From the NCBI GenBank assembly GCA_026261815.1, contig JAMPIT010000575.1, positions 38,541,501-38,605,500 of the forward strand: a DNA stretch of 64,000 nt, read 5' to 3'. A program made the translations under genes and the position numbers. Every line of letters starts with the position of its first letter. Position 1 is the first letter of the stretch. The notes below the pieces were generated by a model. The model was not told where the DNA came from. It worked only from the letters and a program-made list of their open reading frames with translations, and ran no database searches. Below, piece by piece: positions 11,831 through 24,000 of this stretch. This DNA comes from Monarcha castaneiventris obscurior (lineage: Eukaryota; Chordata; Aves; Passeriformes; Monarchidae).

Positions 11831-12872
11831 TGCTGTTGACACTGCAGGAAGGTAACACAAGGGCAGTGAACAGATCCCACTCCAGGTTTAGTGAGTAGGA
11901 TGGATCTTACCTATTTCCAGGAAAAGAAATAAAAATACAAATGTAAACTGTTTAGCGCAAGTGTGCATGAAATGCTTTCAGTGGTAAACTCAAACTCTGA
12001 CTGCTGTCCTCCCACAGCCTGACCTAGCCATCCCTGCACTGGCAGTGGGACAATTTTTATGGACAAGTTCTTCATATCAGAGACAAGTTGTGGGGTGAGG
12101 GAAGTATTTGGCCCTCCATCCTCCTACAGAGCCCAAGGCAATCCAGGGTGACCTGACCTAGCAGTGCTGGTGTCCAGTGTCTGAGACACCCACTCCAATT
12201 GCAGCAGCAGGTACCTTCCTAATACAGTACCAGATTTTCTCCTCCTTAAAGAAAATGGACTCCTTTCTGTGCTGAATCTTGTAACTTCTGCCCTTATTAT
12301 TGCCAGATTGCTTTAATTTTAGGTACTTCTCCTATTCTGTCCTTACTTCCCCAGTGTGTCACATTTCTTACTTCATGTTTGCTCTGCGTTGTAATTTTGG
12401 CCTGGTTTCCTAAGGAAATGATGCACCATTCAAATGAAACAATCATGTTGTTTGTGGCTCCATCTATGTCCTATTCATCCTCCAACATCGAGAAAACCAC
12501 CCTCCACCATAACTGCATCTGATGGAGGAGAAAATATTTCCAAGATATTTCAGCAGACGGGGTCCTTGTGCTGCCAGAGAAGGATGTGGTACCCTTCACT
12601 ATCTCTCCCTGCTTCCCTGTCAAAGTGCTGCTTGGCTGCTGCTGCAGGAAGAGAAAGCAGGAACAAGACCTTGTTCCTGGGTCTGAATCAACCCTTTTCT
12701 CCAGCCAGCACCAGCCATATGAAATCTATGTTAAGGACCTTAGGTGCATCACAGTTGCCTGGGGGAACTCAAGCAGGCTGAGGTTGTGGCACCTCAGCAT
12801 CCCCCTCCCACCAACCTCAGAGATGCAGTCAGAAACCAAAAGGCTTGTGTCCTTGTAGGCAGTCCAAAGGGG

Positions 12873-12940
12873 AAGGCAAGGCAGGACAAGGCAAGGCAAG
12901 GCAAGGCAAGGCAAGGCAAGGCAAGGCAAGGCAAGGCAAG
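12873..12940. repeat. (AAGGC)n pentanucleotide microsatellite
   Basis: About 13 to 14 tandem copies of a 5-bp unit are present. Only the early unit AGGAC departs from the pattern, and the last ten or so units are perfect. On the minus strand it reads as a repeating CTTGCC, which yields a meaningless repetitive peptide in each frame. Homogeneity suggests recent expansion and likely length polymorphism. Confidence 0.97.
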
Positions 12941-12955
12941 CACTTGAGTGCTTGC
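12936..12955. repeat. 9-bp inverted repeat at the microsatellite edge
   Basis: GCAAGCACT (12936-12944) and AGTGCTTGC (12947-12955) are exact reverse complements with a 2-nt centre. The left arm uses the last microsatellite unit. Confidence 0.8.
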
Positions 12956-15806
12956 AGGGCCAGAGTGCAGCAGCCGCTGTTTTCCTGGGGGTGACGGGTG
13001 GGTGGAGGAGCAGAAAGGAACAAACAAGGCTTCCAGATGAGTTCATCCCCTCTCAAATCACACTCATTGAAACACATCTGTGTTTTCAGGGCTGTGTGCA
13101 GCAAAAACTGGCTTAGTCAGCTCTTGTTTTCAGTTTTGTGTGTTGGCCATTTGTATGGTTCTTTTTTTTGCCTCTTCAAATCGGATCCTCTGGTGTATAA
13201 GGGCTCAGTTCAGCCAGAGCTTTATCGAGAAAGCTGCTCCCAACATTTCCTAATCTCATAAACAAGAAAGAAATTACTTAATACTACAGAACAAAACCAG
13301 TTTTGTTGAAGTGCAGCAGTGGCACCCTCAAAGAGACACCTTGCATGCACGGGTCGGCAGTGTTTATCAAGGGGCTGCAGACTGCTGACAGCAGAATGCT
13401 CTTTTCTAACCCAGGTAAATTATATTTTATTGTTAAATGGCACACATCAGTAATTTCTGTATTTGGGTAGTACCACAGGACACACAGCTAGCATTTGGCA
13501 GGGAGATGATCAAATCACCGAAGTGTAATTGAAGGGTTTGGTTGCATTCCACCTCCAGCCATCAGCATCTGCAGCATTTGTGTTGTCAGCTGGCACATCC
13601 CTGTGGTCCAGCAGAGCAGGGTGATGCTGCCCACAGGTCACTGCAGGTCTGGCTGCAGAAATCTGCCCCTTGCCAGCCTGGAGATGCCTGAGCTGATGGG
13701 CAACTCATTGCCTACATGCCACAGGTACAGGTTTCATGGCAAGACTCATCACAGCAGATTCTGATCTCAAGGGCATGACTGTAAGTGCATATATAAGAAT
13801 CCCAAGTTTTTCTTACCAAACCCTATGATTTCTGACTTGTCAAGGAAAGCTCAAAAATATCCCGCACTGAAAGATCTCAGAGTCCCAAGAACAAATACCA
13901 AAAAGACATTTTTCACATTAAGTTCATGTATTTTTACCTCCAGAGCTTTCAGCTGACCATACACATTTTTGAAATATCTCACTTGCAATAAGAATGCTGA
14001 AGTTTTTCCAGGGCCTGCCGATGCAATGCTGCACAATTAACAGCACCAGCTGGCTTTGCTAAACTGAAACTATCAACTTCACTCAGGCTGGGTACCAAAG
14101 CGTTCTAGGTACCAAATTCCTACAGCAATCAATCGTCCCTGTGATTTCTCCACACCGTCAGGGAAGTTAGATGCCCTCGGTGGTGGCTCTCAGGGGAAGC
14201 TGGTGTCCTGCAGGTGCTGGTCATAGTAGCAAGCAGGGAAAGCTTCAGCAGAGCAGCAGCTGCAGAGCACAAAGCATGAGCATTGCCCTGCAGACGTTCA
14301 TTAACATTCAAAAAACAAATATTGACTCAGTCGTGTTTGTGAGCTTTTCTTTTTACCTTCCCCAGACATCCCAGCTGTACAGAGCATGTGTGAATACTTG
14401 AGGAAGATTATCTCTGGCCTCAACTAGCCCCCTGGATAAGATGTATTCTGATGTTACTCAATGTTGGAAAGCTTGCACTGCCACCCAGCAAAGGAACTGA
14501 AGGAACAGGGTGTGTGGGGCAGAAATGGCTGCTCACAGTGAGCACAGGCATCTGGACTGCTCACCCTGCCCGAGGACTGTCCCTTTGGGTGAAGCCATCT
14601 GTGATGAGAAACAGCCCTGATCTGTACACACTAAACACCACGTTGGTTGCACCTGCAGGACAGAACATATGGTGACCATTGAGCAATCTGCAGAACGTCG
14701 TTCCAGCTACGTGGGAAAAAAAAGGTGACAAAATAATAGAAGATTTTCCTGCATCGCCTGTGTTTGAGAACTCCGTGCTGTGCCTGGTCACGAGAGTGAA
14801 TTCAACAAATACAAAGCAGTTATAAATTATTTATCCCAGCCACCAGTGTTTTTGCAGCACGAGACAACTTTCTATTTTGCTACCAGTCCATTACCTAAAG
14901 CTAGAAATAATAGTGCATCTCATTAGGGACTCCAGATTTTAAAAATCCATACTCTGGGATTCTGACCTCCATCCTTAACTCATTTAAAAATGCATATTAA
15001 AAAGTACACCACACCAGCACACTGCTGGAGAGACCTACCCCTAAAGGGAAAGCCTTTGAGCATTCACAGACCTTCCAGCATGCTCTGGGAGCTCTCTGGT
15101 GAGGCTGTAAAATAAAATCATAAAAAGCAGGACTGGAACAAACCTTGGGAGTTTGGCTACTGCACTGGCTTACTAATGAGTGGGATTATCTCCCAAGTCA
15201 CCCCTGATAGGAGTGTGCTCAACCTGTTCGCAAATCCTCTAAGGATGGAAAATCTTTTACTGGGATTATCTTCATTGTTAGAAATGCCTAAACTGAACCC
15301 CTATGTACCTCTTCTGATCGCTGTGTGTCCTGTTTCTGAGGATGGGAAAAAGGCTTTGTTACATCCCCCAATGCAGTGTGAGGCTGTGATCCCTCCAGAT
15401 TTCTCTTCTATAGATTAAATAAATTTAGCAGTAGCATTTTTGGGATGATCTTAAGGGGCACTCTCATGTAGGGACATAAGGGATAAGTAAACCCATTTCC
15501 CACAAACTCATTTAAAAGAAAAAATAAAAATCTTATGTAGAGGAGGAAAAATGCTCATTTTTTGCCACTCAGAAGAAATGTTGCATCCAGGAGCTTTTAA
15601 TAACCCTTCTTGTTAACTGCTTATATATATTCTCCAGAAACAAATGCAATGGGTGCTTTGAAAAGAAAATACAAGAAAAAAACTATGGTTGTTTGTTACC
15701 ATGTTACCTTTCATAGAGGATCTGTGAAGCTAAGTGAGTTAAATCTAATGGGAATATAATACCAGGAGACTGAAAAATCCCTTTAGAAAAATATGGACAT
15801 CATGTA
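12956..15806. other. unique noncoding sequence
   Basis: No gene or RNA could be supported. A short direct repeat, GGTACCAAA, occurs twice at about 14090 and 14109. Nothing else stands out. Confidence 0.55.
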
Positions 15807-15946
15807 ATCACAGAATCATAGGATAGTTTGGCTTGGGAGGTAATTTTAAGGATTATCTAGTCCATGGGCAGGGACACCTTCCACTGTACTGGGCTGCTCA
15901 GAACCTCATCCAGCCTGGCCTTGAACACCTCCAGGGATGGGGAAAT
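15807..15946 (-). mobile_element. CR1 LINE 3'-tail fragment
   Basis: On the plus strand it begins AATCACAGAATCATAGGATA, followed by a decayed GGTTGGAAGGGACC block, then CCATGGGCAGGGACACCTTC, CAGCCTGGCCTTGAACACC and CCAGGGATGGGG. This is the antisense of a CR1 3' end. The part carrying TAGTTCCAACCCCCCTG is deleted or collapsed. It is 5'-truncated at about 140 bp. Confidence 0.93.
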
Positions 15947-16616
15947 GACAGTCCTGACTTGACTGACTGACAAGTGTCAAATTAACTGCTATCAGTAATG
16001 GAGTGTCCTGAGGGGCACCTTGGGCATATACTTGGTGCAGCAAGGACTGGAGGAAAAACAGTGAACACAATGTTGAGGGAAAGGGGGTATCTACAGCAGG
16101 GGCTTCAATATTAGCAGCAGTAAGAGCTGCCTGGTGGGATGCTTTTGAGATAGGATGGAGAAACTCAGATAGGAAGAAAATAAGAAGAGACCAATTGAAA
16201 GAAAGCAAAGCAGTTAATTTTTTTATCCTATGGTAGCAAGATACAGCTCCCAGACACACAGCATATTATCCTGGTTCTCAGTAAGAGGGTCTTCCCTGGA
16301 AAGAGATGGATGGAAATAATCACTGGCCTCTGTCTAAAAATGAAATTAATATCACATAAGGAGGAAAATTGAGATATCTTGACTATGGGTGCACAGATGT
16401 TGGTCTCAGTTGCAATATCAACCTGGCAGCAGCTCCATTCACTGAGTGAGTGAACTTCCCTTGACTCCAGTGTGTGTTTTCCAGCACTGAGGGCAGTTGG
16501 CATTGACAGAGGCTGTTAAGCCCCTGGGAGCTGGCCCTGCTGACTCTCTCCCAAGTGCATTTTATGTCTCACATGTTTCTGTACCCAGTACTGACACCCT
16601 GACCCCAGGAGGGGAA

Positions 16617-16659
16617 GGACCCATTTACTGCACTTTACTGGGGGACCCATTTACTGCAC
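16617..16659. repeat. direct repeat, 17-bp unit, period 26
   Basis: The word GGACCCATTTACTGCAC occurs at 16617-16633 and again at 16643-16659, with a 9-bp spacer containing TTTACTG. It is a local duplication. Confidence 0.9.
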
Positions 16660-16750
16660 CTGGGGGGCCCCTCCCAGCTGTGTTCCTCTGGCAGCTCAGA
16701 GGCTCCAGGCTTGATCTGCCAAATGCACTGGTCTGGGGATGCCGTGCTGG

Positions 16751-16790
16751 ACTTGGGATGCCAAACTTGGGATGCCAAACTTGGGATGCT
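16751..16790. repeat. 14-bp tandem repeat, about 2.9 copies
   Basis: ACTTGGGATGCCAA occurs at 16751-16764 and 16765-16778 and is followed by the partial ACTTGGGATGCT (16779-16790). A related GGGGATGCCGTG lies just upstream. The full copies are identical, which points to recent slippage. Confidence 0.95.
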
Positions 16791-18350
16791 GTGCAGGTCT
16801 GCATATTTGGAGAAGGCTGGGAGTCCTGAGCAGGACCAGAGGGTGGGTTGGCTACTCTCCTACATGCACTGTGCATGAAACAATGGCAGAGTCTGCCGCA
16901 GCGCCCACGCCAGCCTCCTTGGAGACACAGCTTGGGCCAGAAGATCTCAGCACAGGCTGCAAACCCTGCCTGGAGCAGACAAAACCACGAGCAGACTGTT
17001 TGTGGATCAGTGCCCTCCTTCCCACACAGACATATGCTGGAGGAAAAAACAAGCTGCCTCTCTCCAAGTCCTCATGCAGGCTCCGGCTCTCTTGCCATTG
17101 AACTGTCACATGAAAGCCAGGATCTTGAAGGTGATCACTGCTCTCCCCTCCACAGAATGGCTTTACTCCAAGTGCAGCACAGACGTATTTTGCAAAGGGG
17201 TGTTGGGTGAGTGCTACTGAGATGAGGAACAGGGTGAATGGAAAAAGCAAGAGGTGTGGAAGGTGAATTATACAGATGGAAGGAGGTTCTAGAGAGAAAA
17301 CATGCAAAAAGAAGGAGAAAGTTTCAAAGAGAACTCACAGCAGCTGACAGAGCCCTGCAGGGGGAATTCTCTGCACAGACAAAGCAAGGACATCTCCATG
17401 ACCTCACCCGCTTCTTCAGGGATTCAAGTTCCCATGACTTGGAAGGAGCGAAATACCTTCATTGATTGGAATTTTTTCTGTATTGTGTAACAGCTGGGTA
17501 TACTACATGTTGGGGAACGAGATTATCACTGCCCTATAGTTCCTTCCAGTCAACATTTCTGTCTCCCAAAACGAAATAACAGTAACAAAATCTGTATAAC
17601 AAGTTGTCTTTGATCCTGACTTCATTCCTGCCACCACAGAACTGGAGTGGAGCGTGAACACAAGGCAGGGAGGAATGCAGAGGTAGAAAGAGATGGGCCA
17701 ATTGCTGGCCCTTCCCCAGGTCAGCAGGGATCTTGCAAGTGGCAGCTTGCATTTGACAGACCTTTCTGACATGAGGCAGACTGTGGCCTTGCCCAGCATT
17801 AGGCTGTGTTTGGGGACTTACACAGTATCTATGCCAAGCCAAGCACTGTCTTTAATTCCTAGGAGTAGCATTGTCCTTGGATAAGAGCAAGAAATGAACC
17901 ACAGAGGGGCTAAACATCACTGTAAGGGACTGAATTTAGCTCAAAGTTAAGCACTTTAATCCAAAGTTAGCATGTTCCCCATCAAACTATCCTTCCTCTC
18001 CTGGAGTTCTTGCAGAAATTCTTCAAATTCTCTCCAAGTTCTTGTCCAGCCCCACAACTGAAGAAAACCCTGGAGAAACAGTAACTGAGTAGCTCTTCCA
18101 GCCAGCCTGACCTCGGTCCTTCTCCTGGCCAGCTCATCTGCTTCTGGAGGGGCTGCCAGCTGGAGAGCTCCCTCACACGAGCTGGCACTGCCCAAGGGGT
18201 GAATCAGCCTGCTGAGGAGCTCACAGCAAGGATAAACAGCTCTGGGGCTGGAGAGAATGAAATAGTTGGATATTAATGGGAAAGGAATTGCAGGAGAAAA
18301 GTCTTGCAGCTCTACTGTACATCTGCTAAGCCTCGGACGTGCTGCAGAGA

Positions 18351-18419
18351 TTGCTGCAAATGCTGGGTGAGAATAATGTTGCTGCAAATGCTGGGTGAGA
18401 ATAATGTTACTGCAGATGA
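18351..18419. repeat. 28-bp tandem repeat, about 2.5 copies
   Basis: Two identical 28-bp units (18351-18378 and 18379-18406) share the core GCTGCAAATGCTGGGTGAG, followed by a diverged partial third unit. The period is not a multiple of three, so it is not a coding repeat. Confidence 0.95.
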
Positions 18420-20319
18420 GAAAGACCAGATAAAATAGAAGAGGATAGAGCAGAAAAAAAGTCTACTCCACCACTGGTTTATGTCTGAGTGGTTCTCTGG
18501 ACAAGGTAGAATGTTGTAGGACCACTGAAACATACCAAAAAAAGGAGGGGAAAAGGCTCTCTTGCAGGCAGGAGTGGGGCACATAGGTGAGGGCAGAGTG
18601 GGGTCAATCCCCAGTCCTGTGGCTCTGACACCAACAGCCCATTTTTGGTAGGAGCTTTTTCCCTTCTCTTAGGTACAGCAAGCTCAGCATTTGGCTCTGT
18701 GAGGGTACAAGTGAGTTGGGTGACAGAGGAGGTCTGGTTTTAATGGGAAACACTGCACCACTGAATCATCTGTGCTTTTCTCACATGTAGGTGCATCTGC
18801 TCCAGTATCCATCCAGCCCAGGAGAAGCAGATGGAAGGGGGGGAAGGGGAGAAAAGGGGCTGAATTTACAATCTCAGAAACAGATGTCTGGGCTGTGCAG
18901 TGGCATCCTAACATAATGTGTTTCTACATCCTCCCCCTTGCTATAATTAATTTTTAATCATTCAAGCAAGTTCCCACATATCCTGTAAATCTCTTTTCAC
19001 AAATTTTGCTTTTAATGAAACCCTCGCTTGCTTTCAAAAGAAAGTTGGTTTAGGGTGTGTCGGAGTTTGTTCATAATGCGTTTTGTTCACAGTAAACAGC
19101 ATTTCCTTTTATTCCCATCCAGGGATGGTATTCAGACATCTGCACTCCACAGAAAATAGTGACTTTGGATTTACTGCTGAGTTGCAATGAAGTCACTAAG
19201 TTTGCTTTTATCCCAGTGGTGCAGGTTTTAGCCCTTGAAATGCATTAACTCCTTTTCCTTCTGAATTTTATCCTCCCTCCAGTCTCCTTAGTCCAAGTAA
19301 ACTGAGAACTGTATCCAATAAATGATTTTTTTTAAAGAGCTCTATTGCAGAAGCACTCTGCCATGTCAGCACCAGCACCTTTTTACCTCTTTCTGCATGG
19401 CATCTGCTGTAAGTTAACAAGGGCAGTGCTTACCGCCCTAGTCTCCTTGGGTGCCCTGCACCCTGGAGATTCATCACCTGCCTCAAATCAATCCATCCAT
19501 CCCCATCTCAGCTTTGCGGCAGAAACCCACAAAAAATATTTTTCTTGTTGTTACTTCTTGGCACAGGCTGTTGTATTTATTTCAGGCCGGGATAGTGGAG
19601 TGAAGCACTGCAAAATCTGAGTCCCAAATTCTTTGTTCCAAAAATTAACCACATCAAAAGCTCTGGAGGCAGAGACAGTCTCTTGGCTGATACTTTTCCT
19701 TGAACAACAGCAAAAGACTTAATTAGTATTAAAGACGAACTTTGCTGCAACGCTAAACCAGAACTCCCTGGTTCCATATTTTGCTGGAGCTCTGGCCTTG
19801 CTTTTATTTTAATTTAGGAAAAAGTATAAACCCACATTTCCCATCCATGATCACATTTCACATAGGCTGTGTACTAACTGTGAAATACTAACATCTCCAT
19901 GTTCTTTTTTCTGGGCATGGTTTGTACCGGCTTCTGCTGGTATCTTGGACTTTTCTTAGGAAACTTTGCTGGAGAGCTTGAAACCCCCAAATAAGATTTT
20001 AGTGGCCCCTTCCCAACCTGGGGAGACTGAAGTGCCCATGGCTCTTCCTTGCACAGACAGTTAAACTGGTGCAAAGTTGACTCTCAGCAGCCTCAGCCTG
20101 ATGGGGTTCAGCAAAGGGATGATGAGGATGACTCTGGTGTTAGTCATGCACCCAAGTGCTCCTCTTCTGCAAATCCCAACGTGTTCCACAGCGGCAGATA
20201 AGCACAGTTATCTCCAGCACGCTGAGAGGGGAAATTAAGGGAGAAAGGCCAAAGGTCATATTTTCCCAAGTGCTTCAGGTACCCCGGTGGTTTTACCTCT
20301 GTTGAGGTGAACTCCCCTA

Positions 20320-21015
20320 ATGCAGCACCTGCTGCCCCTGCAAGCAGAAGGAGCCTGGCTCAGGAGAAGCACCTCCACCCCCACCTGGAGGAGACCCAAC
20401 AGAGTTCCTATTGCTGTGACTGCCAAACTGACGGGAACTGCCTGGGGATGGTTCCCTCCAGGTTTATGGGGAAGACTTTTTCCTCTCAGTTCCTGTCCTG
20501 GCTGCCCCATGCCAAAGGAAATGCTCAGGTGTGGAGCCACCTCGGCAGTGTCCCCACGCTGGCCAACAGCAGCCTCCTCGCTCCGGGACAGCACTCCCAG
20601 GATGCAGATTCACAGCTGGTGGTTCCATCTCCCCCGTAATTGCCCTGTGCAACATGTCTGGGCCCCCAAGCCAGCAGACAAGCTACCCCAGCCTTTGAGA
20701 AGGAGGGTGGAGGGTTCACTGCAACAACAGAAACCTCTTCTGAAATGGGATGCAAAATCCTACTTCTCTGTACTGATTTTAAAAAGTTCCACCCTGGAAT
20801 GGTTTGCCATGGGCTTCCTGCCAGTGCAACCCACCCAGATGTGGTTTCAGTGGAAAGAGAGAGGGTTTCTCAGAGGGGCAATGGCCATCTGGCTACAAAC
20901 CAACAGCAAAGTGAAGAGTAAAACCCACCATCCCCCCACCCCCACTCCCAACCATGCTATCCACAAGTCATGGGCCAAATTTCTTATCCTCACACTCAGA
21001 AATTGGTGCCAGTGA
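20320..21015 (+). other. longest ATG-started open frame (231 codons), probably not a gene
   Basis: The frame starts at a true ATG in a weak context (C at -3 and C at +4) and ends at a stop at 21013-21015. The conceptual product is rich in tryptophan, proline, serine and arginine, with no signal peptide, no membrane segment, no repeat and no domain I recognise. Another open frame of 112 codons overlaps on the minus strand, and several shorter plus-strand frames overlap as well, as expected of a GC-rich patch low in stops. I see no clear upstream promoter or downstream AATAAA. Chance is the likely explanation. A lineage-specific or lncRNA-borne ORF cannot be excluded. Confidence 0.12.
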
Positions 21016-24000
21016 AGCCTCACAACATCTGACTTGGATTGCTGGTGGAGCCTGGAGTTGCAGTGGGGAGATGAATTACTGTTTTATCTGTCTGAAGCAA
21101 ATGAGAAGAAGCACAAACACAGAGGGGTTTGATCAAACCACTTGATAGGCACAGGAGGTGCTTCATCCCTTGCCTGGGCTACAGAACAGAGGGACATTGG
21201 TCACTGCATTTCTCACTGGTATTTCTCATATTCAGATTTATGTATTATCCACAGAGATCCATACACATCTGAGCTTGCCCAAGAGATGACTGAATTCCAG
21301 ACAAACACCTGTCTCCATATCGTTCTGCCCTTTCTTTATTGTTCCTCATCTCCAGCATTAGTCTCTTCAGTCTCAGCCACTACCATCTATCTTTCTCTAT
21401 CATCTTTTCTCCCCCTCTCTCAGACAACCAAGTGGAGCCTGAGTGCTGGAAATAAAGCTTATTACCTTCCTCCTACAGACAGCAGAAGGTATTTCTGCAT
21501 TTAGAAATGTGCAGAGTGGTTCTGAGGTGGAAGAAGAGACACAAATATGTGAAAGACCAGCAGAGACTGTTCCTGCAAGCAGAAGTGTAGGTTGTTTGAA
21601 TTTTTATGTATCACTCCTCACATGCTAATCTTCTCCAGGAATTTTTGATATTCCCTTTTGCTCTGCAGTTCTCCTTAATTTATCTTTAATGTCATGTTTC
21701 TATCCATTTTTTTGTTCTCTGTTCCCTGCTCTGTGTAAACTGGTGTTTATTTTATTACACACTTCTGCCATAGGACTTCCAGCCTGGTCTTTCCTGCTGC
21801 TAGCAGGGGCATGCAGAAGGGATGAAAACATTGAGGAGCAATGTGAACTGCACACCAGGGTTTAGAGGCAGAACCAAAACTGTCCAGGCCTGTTGCCCCC
21901 TCCCACAGGGCTGCTTGTGCCCTGCCCAGTACCTCATACCCTGTGCTCCAAAATGCTATTTTCTGCCTCTTTCCCTAGGAGAGGGCCTGTAATGGGGCTT
22001 GCATGGCTGCATTCCCACTGGAGACACAGCCTCAACTCTCACCTGCAAATGAGCTACTCAGATCCACTCACTCTGGGAAAAGTGTCTGTCTCAAGGCTGT
22101 TTTCCTCAGCATGATGAACTGAAGTAGAAGTAAGTTACCTCGTGTGTGTGAGCTGCAGACAGAAGGTAATCTGCTGAGCCCATCCTGCCAGGATGTCAGA
22201 GGTGCTGAACTCCTTGCTCAAGGGGCAAGCTCTTTGACTCATCCTTTTTCTTATCCCTCAGCCCTGTTCTGGAAGTGGTTCAACACTTTGGACCTCTATA
22301 ATCTATCCACATGTTACCATTTTTTCCACCCCACATCCCAGACTCTGGGCTCAGAAACAGGGCTTAGCTGTTTGCTTGAGCTTTTCTCTATTCCAAGACC
22401 TCCCACATCCTTTTCCTCTAATACAACCCATAGCAAGAATTACAATATGGTCACAGGTCTGTGCTCCTTGCCAGAAATTTTTGCCAAAAATGACAAAAAA
22501 CCCAACCAAACCACAATATTTGATAAGTCTAATTTATTCAAAACCCTGAGAAGCTTGACTGAAATATTTCCACTATCTCTTCCAGCATATTTCTGGAAGC
22601 CTCTTCCTCTTCTCTCTCTTGGACTATGTTGCTTGCCATGAGTAAGGAAACAGAGATGCTACTGCTGTCCCATGGCATGGGCAGTCCAGCACAGCCACCC
22701 GGCTGTGTGCTCCTGTTCTCCTCAAACTGGGAGGACACCATAATCCCAACTACCCTGTTTCTTCCGCTGGGGCTTGCCTGGGAATTTTAAAGCCGCCAAC
22801 TGATGGCTTGAGGGTTCTGATCTCCATGAAGTTGGAAGGGAACTGGGAAGAGATCCCCAGAGGGGACCTTGGATATGGTTCAGCTCCAGCATGAGTCACT
22901 GCTGCTAGAGCACAGCCAAGGCTTTGCATCTGAAACAGCAGCAGGTCATATCTGCAATTGGTTGCAAAGGCAGCTCTGTAGCTTTAGTCTGCCTTGGACT
23001 GGAGACAGTTCTGTTCCACTGGCAGCTCCTGTCAGCTGCTTTCAGAGCCCTGCTCTCTGCGTGTATAAGATCAATCTCTCAGCCAGTTCTGCAGGTAAGA
23101 GGGTTTAGTAGCCCCGGGAGGGAATGGGGCTTAGTTGTCCCTCTCCTGCTTGCCCCACATAGTCTGGGAGACCTGATATGCCTATATGGTACCACGCTGA
23201 TGCTGGCATTTGGACCTTTAAAAAGTGATCAGCCATAAGGGAACTCCAGCTAAGCCTCAACAAAATGTAAGGAGGATTTTTGAGACACCTGTAACTGGTG
23301 CCTGTGGCTGCATGCTCACTAGTGATCTGAAACAGTCCCAGAGCACTGTCCCAGTGCTGGCACAGCGTGGGCACAGCCTGCCAGGTGACTGTTTGGTTTG
23401 ATCACTTTGACTGCCTTTTTAAACAGACCAGAGACTCCTCTCTGTATGTGGGTTCCACTGAACTATCCCATCTGGCTTCACCATCACCATTCACTGCAGA
23501 AAATCACCAGTGTGGTAAAGCCTCAGGTGCCTGGCTCTCTGGACACAGCTGCAAAGGTTTGGGGACATTCCTCTCGACCCCTACAAGCAGGAGGCATCAA
23601 ACCACCACCACAGGAGTGGGGGCATTCTCCAGAGATGCTTGGGGATCTGTGTCCAATCAGCAGATGGTCCCCCTGAGATGCAGATCAGGAGGATTGGTTT
23701 TAGCAGATCTCTCCGGTAATGGGGTCTTTAAAACCTTGTCCCTTGTGCTCGGTGTGAATCAAATTTCCAACAGCTTTATAGATACGTCACCAACAAGAGG
23801 CCTTTAGAGTAAGCATATTGCAGTTTCCTGACATTTTCGTTTCTCTATCTTGACATTTCTGAAGGGCATAAGAGGCCTAAAAAAAGAAACAGCTGCTCCC
23901 AGGGAACCATGTGTTTTCAATTCCATCCTGCACTGGTGTAATAGATGGTCTTATTATAAATATGCAGCAGTTTTCCAGATGAGCCTCTCCCTCCTGTTTA

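Larger units (their letters stand above)
15947..20319. other. noncoding sequence with short tandem repeats
   Basis: No gene is recognised. The region holds the small tandem repeats at 16617-16659, 16751-16790 and 18351-18419, plus a G-run cluster at 18836-18859 that could form a quadruplex (runs of 7, 4 and 4 G separated by short A-rich loops). Sequence around 18940-19200 looks unique and AT-rich and might be conserved, but I cannot test that. Confidence 0.5.

Noticed and set aside
12726..13104. Repetitive proline/leucine/cysteine-rich proteins on the minus strand
   Set aside because: They are translations of the (AAGGC)n microsatellite in different frames, with no independent coding evidence.
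15960..16260. Endogenous retrovirus fragment next to the CR1 at 15807-15946
   Set aside because: The minus-strand frame here shows no recognisable retroviral motif and no LTR, primer site or poly(A) signal arrangement.
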